Shown piece after piece: positions 50,856 to 61,455 of a stretch of 64,000 bases of DNA. Source of the DNA: Coniferiporia sulphurascens (taxonomy: Eukaryota > Basidiomycota > Agaricomycetes > Hymenochaetales > Hymenochaetaceae); NCBI GenBank assembly GCA_002794785.1, contig NBBA01000013.1, forward strand, positions 310,001-374,000, read 5' to 3'. The first letter of the stretch is position 1; the number at the start of each line of letters is the position of its first letter. The translations under genes were made by a program, and so were the position numbers. A model generated the notes under the pieces. The model was not told the origin of the DNA. It ran no database searches and saw only the letters and a program-made list of their open reading frames with translations.

Positions 50856-52686
50856 GATGATGCTCGAGCTCCATGCGTTGTGAGTTTGTTTGGGGGATCC
50901 GGCGTGTATGTATGATTCGGGGCTGTCGGTATTCGGTGCCGGTGCCGACGGGGTGTATCGTACGTGGGTTTTCGGCATCGGCGTCGGCACCAACATCAAC
51001 ATCAACACCAATGCGACACCACACCCGCCGGCACCAGCGCCGGCGACGCCTATAAAACAAGACACATCAGTGGTCTCACCCCGCAAACATCTTAGTCGTT
51101 ATAATACGTACGTATCATCCAGTTCATAGTCTTGTAAATTGTAAGGACGTAATTGAGTCTAAGTGACGTAGTTAACATAACCCAGGCTAACACTATATGA
51201 CTCGGACTCGGACACGGCGTAAGATAAATACTTACAATAAGCAATCCCCAGTAGTCTGAACTCGCTTGAGTCCCGGTATCCACTTGGTGCTGTGACCGCC
51301 GCCGACCCCCCGGCCTCCTGGCCCCCCGAGCCCTGGGAGCCGACCGCCAAATCGCATCAACTCGAACCGACGGCGACGGCACCGGTCACTTGAAGTCCGA
51401 TTACACATTAAATTACAGTACACGCTCGGATCTCTCCTTGGATTACTTACTACAGCACATACTTACATAGGCGGCTACCGGACCCGCCGCCAAGCTGACG
51501 ACGACCCCGCGCCGGACCTCAACGTCACTCCACAATAAATAAAAATACCCGATTTCTTGCACAATTACTTCAACTGACTCCACCCAGTACTAGTGGCAAA
51601 ACTCGCAAAAGTCCCCGCCCCGAAGTCGCCTTCCGTACTTACGCAAACACTTCAGGTTAAAAACCACGCGCTGTGACGGTACCCAAGGTTAAGCCCCGGT
51701 CCACGACTAAGACGCGCGTCGAGTCGCGTCCCAATCAGAGACTCAGAGCTGGAGCAAAACCCGCGAAGCTCGGTGCCCGCCCACGTGATCGCGAAAAAAC
51801 AAAACAAAACAAAACTCGAACGATTAACTAAAAAGTGAGTGATTTTCGCTCAATTATCAAATCTGAATCATCCTACAATCACGCCAGAAGAAATTCTATC
51901 AGTACTAGTCTCGCAAAGTGCGAGTTTGAGTCCGACTCGGACTTCGTATTACACCGACCCGTCGTCGATCGGCGAGCGCCCGAACCGCCCTGCATTTAAA
52001 ATGATGTGTTACTGACAACTAGTACCGTGCTGACGATATCAGATATTAGACATTATCGTGATACTGCGGAGCCTCGCTTTCGAGCCGGACGCGCGTCCGT
52101 CCTCCTCGCTTGGAAGCAACCGTGATGCGCCAATGGGGGGGGGAGAAAACACAACCATGCATCTCAGATTGAATCGTAAACATATATCTAGAGGCAGCGC
52201 TGTCCTTTGTCGGAAAGCAGTACTAACCCACCCGCGCCGCGTCCTTCTGATCTTCGCCAATTCAATTTAAAACAGGAAAAGAGTCCGTTTGAATCGGGTG
52301 GCAGAGTACTAGTACGTGCACTAAACTCGCCGGTGCTCGCGACGAGCCATTTCGCAGATTGCATTTTAGTTGCGCTGCAAAAGATTTAGCGGACGGTGGT
52401 GACAAAACAGATTGATGTGATAACGGACTATAACAAAATGGTAATCAGGATCAGAGCGGAACATGCTTTACGGATAACAATGCGCCTGCTAGGACGGGAG
52501 TGGCAAGGGTATACATTACATGTAATTCTTACACTGATGAGATGACCAAACAGGACAGAAGGGGCGTTAGCGAACGGAACGGAAAAACACAAATAATGAA
52601 GGAAGAAAAGGTGAGAAGAGGAAATAGTTATGCCAAGGGGGGATAAGAGCTGTCATACATGATACAATAACTTGATCCAGTATACA

Positions 52687-53969
52687 TTACCCTGCCGCGG
52701 TCTCTACCGCGCCCGTACCCGCACTTGATCCTGCTACGGCCGTCGCAGGCTTCGTTCTGTTCTTGCTGCCCTTCGGGCGCCCGCGCGGCCGCTTGATAGG
52801 TGTCTCACCTCCCACAGGCTCCGCGGCAACACGCTTCACGACCACAGGCGCGGGGGCAGAGGCTTCCCCACTCCCGGGGACAACGTTGTTTCCGTTGAGT
52901 CTGCGCTCGTTGAGGTATCTGCGGTTCCGAAAAAAAAAAACAGGGTCCAAACGGCAAATTTCAGAAGTTGATGCAGACGGCGTTAGATGAGACGGTGAAG
53001 AAGAAGAATCATTACTGACGCTGCGCTTTTCTCGTCTAAGGTTTGCTGCAGAGAAGGAACTGGAGGCTGGCCTAGCTCCGCCCGCAGCGAGTCGACTTCG
53101 CGCTTCGCAGAAGCATAGTCCCCATCAGTGATAAACTGGATTTTCGTCCGCAGTTCGGCACATCTGTGGGAGAAAAGTAGAGAATTTGAGTAGGTGATCG
53201 ATGAAGCCGCATAGTGCGCAGATAGAGCGCACTCTTTGTTTATCGACGTTTCCATTATATCGGCCTGAATAGGAATTGAAAATTGGCTATGCGCAGTGAA
53301 AGCAGGGACAACAAACCTTATCTCGGTCCTCGTTCACCTGGAGGTAGGTATTAAATGACTTCGAATAGTCCGATCAACTGTCTATATTTACCTCTCGTAA
53401 ACAGTTCAGCAACCTGTTCCTTTCACTTTCCAACCTGCATCGCCATTCGCTGAGAAAGATGCGTACGCGTTAACCTTATACAGACGCACCGGTTCTTTTG
53501 TTCTTTGATATCTTGTAAAGCCTTATTTTTGGCGTCAAGTGTTGATTGCGCGGATAGAATATGCGCAGTATGCAATTGGAGTGTCAGTGCATGCTTTCTA
53601 GGTAATTGGAAACACAGCACGACAATTCAAGGAGCGGCATAGACAAAACTCGATCAGCGATGTCATGTGATATGAGGATTAAGAAGCTCACTTGAGCTCG
53701 GCTGTCTTCGCAAGATGGACTAAATTCTTGGTCCAGTCCCCTTGCGCAACGAGGGGGGTTGATTGATTTGGACCGCCTGCTTGTAGTGAGTACGTCTCAT
53801 TGAGTGCGACGGTTGTCGTGGATGCCGGAGCGGGTGCAGACGTAGGCGTTAATGGTTGTTGTTGTTGCTGCTGTGACTGTTGAAGTGTGGGCGCGGGAAC
53901 CTGAGTAGGCATGTAGTGTTGCATGACTGGCGCGTACTGCGCGTACGGGTTATGCTGGTGCAGCGACAT
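52687..53969 (-). CDS. Coiled-coil protein with C-terminal AT-hook
   Basis: Seven exons on the minus strand: 53969-53692, 53597-53490, 53434-53392, 53337-53317, 53264-53233, 53163-53020 and 52918-52687, giving 285 residues from the ATG at 53969. The N-terminal part is Gln/Pro-rich with a poly-Gln stretch (near 53855-53880). The middle is a coiled coil of many Lys, Glu and Leu (STLDAKNKALQDIKEQKN, ESERNRLLNCLREVNEDRDK, CAELRTKIQ). The tail carries an AT-hook, KRPRGRPKGSKNRTK, which binds the minor groove of AT-rich DNA. I do not recognise the family; a chromatin or transcription role is inferred only from the AT-hook. One exon is 21 nt. The true start may lie further 5', since frames continue to about 54210 through a possible intron (54071 to 54011 or 53980). 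Confidence 0.75.
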
Positions 53970-56958
53970 CGGTGATGAGCTGTCGCGGTTGCCGTGAATG
54001 GGCAAGCGTCCTGCGATAGCATGGCCGGTTCAGCGTCAGCGGATGGTTGGGAAAGTGTGCTGATAGAATACGAGCCTGTATAATGTGGCGGACTATACGC
54101 GTATGCGCGTAAAGTGAATATGTCGAAGTCACGGTCTGGTCGTCGAGGACGAGGGTTTGAGGGGTCCTCCAGCAACCCCGACCAGCGCAGCCCCATCCCT
54201 TTATTTGCATCTATTTTATTTTCCCTTTTTGGAGTTCTTTGTCACCCACGCTTGGTCCGTTCTTCCGGCCCTCCGACTGGGACGCAGCGGTCCATTCGTT
54301 CCTAATTATCTGCCCTCGGTCGTCTCTTGACTCCCGCCATGTGCCTAACATGCAACTAGGTCTCGGTCTGTACACAAGCACAGTCAATTTTGGCAATTCG
54401 CAGGTCAAGGGTCTTTATCTTATGACCCAGATACATGTATGCCTTCACCCGTGATGGTACTAGACCGCAGGACGTGAAGCTTGTCATGGGCTCAATATCC
54501 GCCAATGGCGCGATAAACGTCTAGGTTTCCTGTACTAGGTCTCGTCCGCAGTACATGTAGATTGTAAGTACCATATTGCCGCTCTCGCACATAACAAAAG
54601 AGTTTAATATAATTCTTTCTGTCTACCAATAGCAAATGCTCTCAACGTGTTTGATATGGCGAGAGCGAGTCAGCAGTACCTTTCAATCAGCACCTTCGTC
54701 ACCAAATCAAGGAGGGCGCTTCGGGCTCTTTGGAAACTATTAATATGTGACTTGAAAGAAAGTGCCGTGCAGTTTTGCTGCCAAAGCTTGAGCGGCCACG
54801 TTGGGGTAGGTCTGCTTCGGCCGCGATAAACGGCCGACAAAGTTGCCGTCAATATCTTCGGCGATGTGCTTCGCTAAGTCAAGGCTGCATGTTTTTGGTT
54901 GAGTTTCTGAGGTTAATAATCTAGTTTCCGATACGAAAGCAGACATCCGCTAAAGTTTTACACAGACGCCCGATTGTCCTCGACATTTGTAAGCGCCCGG
55001 GGCGTTCGTAGCCCGATCTCATGAAGTCTCTGGTGCTGAAGCCTTGCGTCAGAAGTCCTGGTACTTATCAAGAATCATTCAAAGGGACAGCTGTAACATT
55101 CTTCTGTTGCTGTTAGCTCCAGCGTGTGTTATTGGCATGGAAGTATGCAGCCTGCCCGCCAGCCACTCCGACATAGCCGGAACACCGGGCATAATGACCA
55201 CCACCATCGACCTATTCCCCCTGACTCTATAAGGGATACTCCGTTCTCCGGGTCGGGTCAAAGCAGCGTTTGCAACTCCCGCGGGAAGATAGACGTCGGT
55301 AACTGCCAGCGCTCTACTAATAGTAAAGTTGTCTGATGTATACGAGGCTTATCGATGCAATTATTATATTAGGCGGAGATCACCCGTGCCAGACGTACAT
55401 ATGTGCAGTCCCCACTGTAATCGGATTGGACCACAAGCCATGAACTTCAAGGCTGGCTGGGAACCTTACTATCCTGCGAAAAACCCGTTGAATGTTTACC
55501 CTGTCTGTGATATATGACTCCAATCCGCATTTATGCCGGCGAGTATCGGGCGGGGTTCCTCGGAGAATAGGAATCGGGGTATACTTATGGGCGCAAATTT
55601 AGTCCATAAGGCACTGCAAGACTGCTTCATTTTTACACAGAACTTTCACAGTGTTGCCCAGCCCTGACAAAGAGGGGTACGTTCACTTTGAATTCAAACT
55701 TAGGAGTAACCCAGCGACCTATGGAAACAACTGCTTTACGAAGGCTTATACATAGCTGTGTGCCTCCGTTTAGGCCTTCGCACACTCTATTTCGGCATCC
55801 TTCGCAAACGTAACAGCTCAAAATGGTCTCCGTCTCTCTGGGTACGGCTTCCCGTGTACACACACTAATGTGTGTGTCCTACTGGAGGAGCACCGTGACT
55901 CTGTACCGACGGAGCGGATGCTACACGGAACCTACCTTTGCCACGGTGCATCGTCGTGGACAAAAAAAAACGATCCATATTTAAAAAGACACTCTCAGAG
56001 CTTCGCGACCCTGAGGGAAAATCTTGGCATGCCATTCCCAAAAATACGAGCTATACAACGTTTCTCCTCTTAACTTCCGCTCAGGAATTCGGGGTTGCTT
56101 CTCCATTTCTACCTGCTGATGTACGCGGCTGGTACATACGAATGCTGTTTTTCAACATTTCAGTGATCCCATACCCATACCCCTATTACCTATAAGCGCC
56201 CTTAACACGAGAAGGTCAGCTGCGGCGACCGAGACGCGGTGGGCGTCATGAATAACGCCGCGTTTCTGCTGTGCCGTCCGCTCCATCCCGGTATTACTTT
56301 TGTTACGGTATACCATGATGATATCATGCTCTCCATGCACAACTCACCAAAACGCACACACTCTCCAGCATGACGAACTCGGGGCGGTGCAGCACGACCA
56401 GGGGTGTATCGTATGAACCGTACCTGTGCAGAGGTCGGACTAATCAGGAGATCTACGCAACACAGCCATCCAGAGTCTATTTCCGGAACTCTGTTATTTG
56501 CCCCCTCTTTTGAATTGTAGGTTCCATCGAAGTAATCCAAAGACCCGCGCCTCTGAGTTCGGTATCGAGAAAGGCGATGAGTTTTTGTTGGTATCCGAGG
56601 ACCCCATGGATACTCTCAATGTCGTCCTTGCCAACCTTCGTACACAGCGCCCTAGCACCGAGAATTCTGACGGACATCGCATGTTGTAGATAGAATCATT
56701 GTTGGAGGAGTGGGGTCTTTAGGACGTTCAGGTCCCTTGTTTCAGTTTTTTGCTCGACTCCATCACACGCAAGCGACCGAGGTAGTTAAGTCGGAGGAAG
56801 TCGGCACAGTCGCCTGTATTCCATATCTATCTATGCGTTGCTTTTTACGCACGGAAGTGCATGTGTATATCATACATACAGATAAGTCGCCAGTAAACCG
56901 TAAACTATAATATATTCTCCAAGTGACCATTGTCTGTACACGTCCTAGCAACAAATAG
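53970..56958. other. 3.0-kb spacer with coding-like fragments
   Basis: No complete gene is supported. The left end is the 5' region of the AT-hook gene. At 55938-56195 and 56498-56689 on + there are short frames with protein-like composition (KKTLSELRDPEGKSWHAIP; GIEKGDEFLLVSEDPMDTL) but no start, splice links or known domain joining them. They may be remnants of a decayed gene or chance. Confidence 0.35.
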
Positions 56959-58452
56959 TCAAACCTCCACTTCATCGAGTGGATTCCCATATTTTTCTAT
57001 CATTGCTTTTAGGCTCCTCTCGCACGCTTCCCATTCCTTCAAAACCCTCGGGTCTCTGTAGCGATAGAAGGATCTATCAGAGAAGGCCGAAAGACGATGG
57101 CGACACGGCGGTGGGGGATTATCCTCGTCGGAAGATTCCTCTGGCTCCGCGTTGATATCTCGATTGCCACCCGTTTCAGCTCTTTCGTGCATCAAAGACG
57201 GCAATGGTCGACGCGCTGGACGACCGCGAATACGTCGCGGGGTTGGTGTCAGCGGATCAGTCACCGGTGACCCTTCCATTAATGGCCTCTTTATCGGTGA
57301 GCGCGCCTCTCCTGGGTTTGTCGGCAACTTCGTCCGTGCGTTAGAAATTTTAACAGGGGTCACGGGCGTTCCGGGGAGGATTTCTGCCCTTTTGGAAGGA
57401 GACCCTGAAGCCTCGTCCGGTCGGACAGATGATTCCGTAGGCATTTCCCTGAAAGATCTGGAAGCAGCATATGTTTTCACAGGGGAACGTGCCGTCGGTG
57501 TGGCATTACCAGCACTTTGGGGTGTGAAGCTGCTCGTCACTGGTAATCGGTTCAGCTTCGTTGGCGACGCTGTCCTCTGCCTTTTGACCGGCGAACTCGG
57601 TGGCAAAGGAGGTAAAATCGCTTTACGCTTTAAGGGTGAACCGTCCATTGGAAAGGTCCGAGTAGTCGCGGACGCCCTTGTTGGGGTCTTTGTTGGAGAA
57701 ACCGGCGCCTTTGCGGGTGACGAGCGGGCAGAGCGTGCGCTCCTATTCTCGCTGATGAATTTGTCGATGCTTTCCCGAAGACTCTGGCAAGCTTTGTCAA
57801 GAGCTCTTTCCAATGCTTGGAAGTCTCTGAGGTTAACGTTATAATCGGCCATAATGGCAGCGCGTTTGACGGAACGTATCTTCGAGAGTTGTTTAAGTAG
57901 GGATAACATGGATTGACGTGTGGCTTACATTCAAAGCGATGCATGTCCAGTAAAAAATCATGCACGTTACAGTTTCGTCGGCAACGTCAAGGTCATCGAG
58001 TACGTCAGCCTTCCTTAGCTCCTTCTCGACCTCCTCCATCCAGTATAGCGCATCGTCATTCAACCCGTGGTTTCGGCATAAGACAGGGTAGGAGATGCTT
58101 TGCCGTACTTTCCTCTTGAGATAACTCGCTAACGCACTGCGAACTGTGTTAAGCGAGGCCTTGAACTGCTTTGGTTGCAAGCAGGATGTTTCCTGAGCGA
58201 CTTTTTCCACGACGTCATTGTTTCCTAGACTAGGCCGTTTCGTTAGTTCGAGTAATGGCTTTAGTCAGAGCTATCTTACCGTTCTGAGGCTAATAGGGCG
58301 CAGATTGCAGGTAACCCAACCGCGCTTGGACCGAGGAAATGTCCGGACCCAGGTCCAGTTTTTGCCCTAGCAATGTTCAGCAGTTCCCTTCCTTCTTTTA
58401 TAGTCTCTTCCTTTCCGCAGAGCCTCATCAGATGGTCATTATAAGCAGCCAT
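56959..58452 (-). CDS. orc6: Origin recognition complex subunit 6 (ORC6)
   Basis: Three exons on the minus strand: 58452-58280, 58229-57929 and 57879-56959, giving 464 residues. The N-terminal ~170 residues are helical and resemble the cyclin-like fold of fungal Orc6 (MAAYNDHLMRLCG, FLGPSAVGLPAICALLASE, LQPKQFKASLNTVRSAL, FYWTCIALN). A disordered middle, rich in Pro, Lys and Arg, carries at least eleven full CDK sites S/T-P-x-K/R. An acidic stretch and a short C-terminal helical part follow (YRDPRVLKEWEACERSLKAMIEKYG). Orc6 works in the nucleus in loading the MCM helicase; in yeast CDK phosphorylation of Orc6 helps block re-replication. The call rests on overall layout and N-terminal wording, and is less certain than for enzymes with catalytic motifs. 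Confidence 0.78.
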
Positions 58453-58853
58453 CACCCAGGACCAGGTATTCAGTATCAAGAGACTCAACCTCGTTTTGCG
58501 ACCTGGACTCCTCCACGGTGGTGTGGCCGTCGTAAAGTCACGTGATATATATTTATTGTAGATGAGGGCCGGCTCTTTCGCGTCTTTTCTATTTAGTATT
58601 ACTACTTGATGAGTCAATTACCAGCCACTTTGCAGGACACCCGACGGACAGAGGAAAGCGGCAATGGACCCAAAATGCGTCAAAAGCTGTCACGCATTCA
58701 GTATAGCCCTGAACCCCAAAGGTTTAAGGACGAGGTACATTGCTCGATTTACCAGTTGTGCAGTATTGCAGCGATTACCGGGAAAAATACAACGGCTAGG
58801 ACTAACGCGGTCCTTTCATAGACAGTAACGCTTTGCTCGGCGGCGAGGTTTTT
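58453..58853 (-). promoter_or_regulatory. ORC6 upstream region / DTD1 3' flank
   Basis: About 400 bp between two minus-strand genes. A plus-strand frame at 58606-58821 shows no domain. The ORC6 promoter must lie here. Confidence 0.4.
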
Positions 58854-59752
58854 TCACTCTTGCACAGCCTTATTCTTGTCTTCCGATGTACCCGCGTCGG
58901 CCTCTGAGGCAGATTTCTTCTGGTTGTTTTGATTTACATATTCGAACTTACGCGAGTCGAGCGTGAATGTCACTGGACCCTGCAAATTTATGTAGAACCA
59001 AGATTAAAGAATGACAGGGCTTGCTTGAACACACCTCATTGGTCAGACTAACGTCCATCATGGCACCGAATTTTCCATCTGGTCGTACATAAGACATTTG
59101 CTACAGGAATTAGGATGTACTGTATTCACTCGCCTTTAATCTTGTCTGGAACATACAATGTTCCAAGGCGAGCGAGGAGCGATGCATACAATTGACGCGA
59201 CTGATCTCCCCCCTAAAATTCTTTTTCAGACTCAACGAATATTAGAACTGTCAAATACGAACCATTGCACGATGGAAATCCGGTTTATTGCCCTTTGTCG
59301 TGTTCGCCATAAGAGTAAATTGTGAAACACATAGGATTTCTCCCCTTATATCCTTAACGCTCTTTTTCCACATCACAGTTGGATCAGTTGTGTCGTTAAA
59401 GACTCTGAGTGAAAGTCTATTAGTATTGAAGAGAAAAATCAGGATTGGTCGAACGCCGGAAATAAGGATGGAAGAAGCACATCTTATTCGCGATCTGCTG
59501 CATGTCTACCTCCGTGTCATCTACCAATACATTAAAAGACCCCTTTAGCCAAGCGACGAAGAGGTTTGTTACTCACCTACCCCAATGCCTACGAGGACCA
59601 TCAGGCCTTGTGATATCTTGGAAATTATTTCATTGTCGACTGTTGCAGAAACAATCCTGGGTAGCTGAATTCACTGATACACTGTTATCTACGAATGGTA
59701 TTCTCTTGCCTTTGACTGAGGCGCTAGTGACTCGTTGTACAACAGCCCGCAT
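58854..59752 (-). CDS. dtd1: D-aminoacyl-tRNA deacylase (DTD1)
   Basis: Seven exons on the minus strand: 59752-59710, 59639-59577, 59520-59481, 59416-59263, 59212-59153, 59100-59035 and 58979-58854, giving 183 residues. Motifs of the family are clear: MRAVVQRVTSASV at the start, GLMVLVGIGVDDTEVD, ILSLRVFND, GEILCVSQFTLMANTTKGNKPDFHRAM (SQFTL and NKPDFH are active-site motifs), and DGKFGAMMDVSLTNEGPVT. The enzyme cleaves D-amino acids from mischarged tRNAs in the cytosol. A Lys/Glu-rich extension of about 30 residues follows the core. The first intron begins with GC rather than GT (AAAG|GCAAGA at 59709, CAG at 59642-59640); only this join restores the family sequence SVKVDNEIISKISQG. Confidence 0.93.
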
Positions 59753-59923
59753 CTCGGCGCCCTCGACTCGGGTCCCGTCCTGAAAGCAGGAGAAAAAGGG
59801 CTCAAGTGATATATTGAAGTTTTCAACTTGAGCGGCTGAGTCATCATTGATAAGAAGTGATCGACGATTAGACGACTGCGCAAAGTCCAATTGGGCAACG
59901 CGACATCGCTTCTGTCGACCGCC
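59753..59923. promoter_or_regulatory. Compact divergent promoter between DTD1 (-) and the cyclophilin (+)
   Basis: Only 171 bp separate the two start codons, so the promoters overlap. Confidence 0.55.
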
Positions 59924-60696
59924 ATGTCGAACACAAATTCGGTCGTCCTCGAGACAAGTATGGGTGATATCCAACTGGAGCTTTATTGGGATCACGCACC
60001 GAGGGTGCGCAAAATCCATTTTCTCTAAGAATTCTCCCACTGGACTAGACCTACCTGTTTGTCTTTGATTCGTAGACGTGCAAGAACTTCTCTGAACTCG
60101 CGCAGAGAGGCTACTACAACAATCTCGTTTTTCACAGGATTATCGCCGTCAGTGGGCTGGAGAAGTTAATTGAAGAGAAGATGGCTGATTCTCTCTTGAA
60201 AATAGGATTTCATGGTGCAGGGAGGTGATCCGACCGGAACAGGGCGTGGTGGCACTAGTATCTACGGGCAGAAATTGTACGATCATTCTAGCTGCTGTTT
60301 TGAGCCTGAATACAAATTTTTCGGCTTAGCGAAGATGAAATACATCCAGAGCTGCGATTTACTGGAGCAGGGATTTTGGCAATGGCTAATTCTGGTCCCA
60401 ACACGAATGGTAAGTCCGCATGAATGCTGGATTGTCATCGGGGCCTGATGGTCACTACCAGGGTCCCAATTTTTCTTAACTCTGGCTCCAACGCCTTACC
60501 TTGACAACAAGCACACCATCTTCGGTCGCGTGAGCTCGGGGATGCGTGTCGTTCAGCGACTGGGCGCGGTCGCAGTAGATGCGCAAGACAGGTAAGTTTG
60601 TTCCGCCTACTCGAGTTTATTATCAATTTCAGTTGACCTACGTCCTTGCTTAGACCACGAGAAGAGGTGAAAATACTCAAGGCTCGCGTAATTTAA
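59924..60696 (+). CDS. ppil1: PPIL1-type cyclophilin, peptidyl-prolyl cis-trans isomerase
   Basis: Six exons: 59924-60004, 60076-60147, 60206-60276, 60330-60409, 60462-60591 and 60654-60696, giving 158 residues, a single cyclophilin domain. Motifs: [41 protein letters not shown] (catalytic Arg in FHRII), [48 protein letters not shown] and the tail [11 protein letters not shown]. The wording YW-HAPRTCKNF and GRGGTSIYG is that of PPIL1/fission-yeast Cyp1, a spliceosome-associated isomerase that binds SKIP/Prp45. The intron load is heavy for so short a gene. Confidence 0.95.
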
Positions 60697-61455
60697 GCGT
60701 CATTCTCCCCAGATAAACATAAGCCTCTGTGTCAGCTGTAAGCACTCGGCTACGCAGAAGTCGAGCTTGCCCTGTCATGATATTCACCCGAAAAGCGACT
60801 CCACGATTTATGGTATACTTTTCCTGTTGCGCTCTGAATAGACCTGGCACTTTGTAGGATGCGGAACCGATCATAAACGGCGAGGCCGGATGCATCTCGC
60901 TGACGGTTCAATTTGGAGAATTTTGCCGTCTGACGTGCGGCATAACATATTGTACCTTTGTAGTATCTATTCTAGATGCTGCCGATTTTATGAATGAGAA
61001 TTCGCCGAACAACATTTATCGGGGGCATCATTTTAAGACCCATTACCTGTAGGAGACAATTAATCACGTACTTATAAACCACAGGTCCATTGCGTTTCCT
61101 AATAATTCGTCTTCGAAATTTAGCTCCGAGCATGATATCTTGTCTTATGGGGTTATAAACCGAATTGTGATGGTATATACTATCCTCTATTAGTATCTTT
61201 CAACCGAACTCCAAACTACAGACCGCTTGTCCAACGGTTGAATTTGCATTATTCGTCACCCATGACAATGAAAACTACATATGAATAAATCCCTGATCAA
61301 TGTGCTACCAAAATACATCTCGATTAAAGTGAAAGCCACAGCCGTGCGTTGTCCATGAGAGCAGATATCGACAACAAGTGTAAATAGATCGGAACGAAAT
61401 GCAGAAAGAAAGAATACTCAGGACATGGTACGGCGCAGAGATTTTATAAATCTGT
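60697..61455. other. Convergent 3' region between the cyclophilin and CDC4
   Basis: About 760 bp with no supported coding content; it should hold the two 3' UTRs. Confidence 0.5.

Larger units (their letters stand above)
47801..52686. other. 4.9-kb gene-poor spacer
   Basis: No gene is supported. The first ~200 bp are G-rich on + and likely hold the cyclin promoter and leader. Further right are a 36-bp palindrome (49765-49800), an alternating CG run (50554-50572), ATTAAT repeats (50830-50855) and ACTCGGA-type motifs (50010, 51199, 51930). Open frames are short, without domains. Confidence 0.45.

Noticed and set aside
31557..56958. Transposable elements in the gene-poor block
   Set aside because: I looked for reverse transcriptase, integrase and DDE transposase motifs and for long terminal repeats and found none.
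57152..57844. 230-residue plus-strand open frame opposite ORC6
   Set aside because: It is the mirror of the Ser/Pro/Lys-rich ORC6 exon; no domain, no splice support and repetitive composition that mirrors the sense codons.
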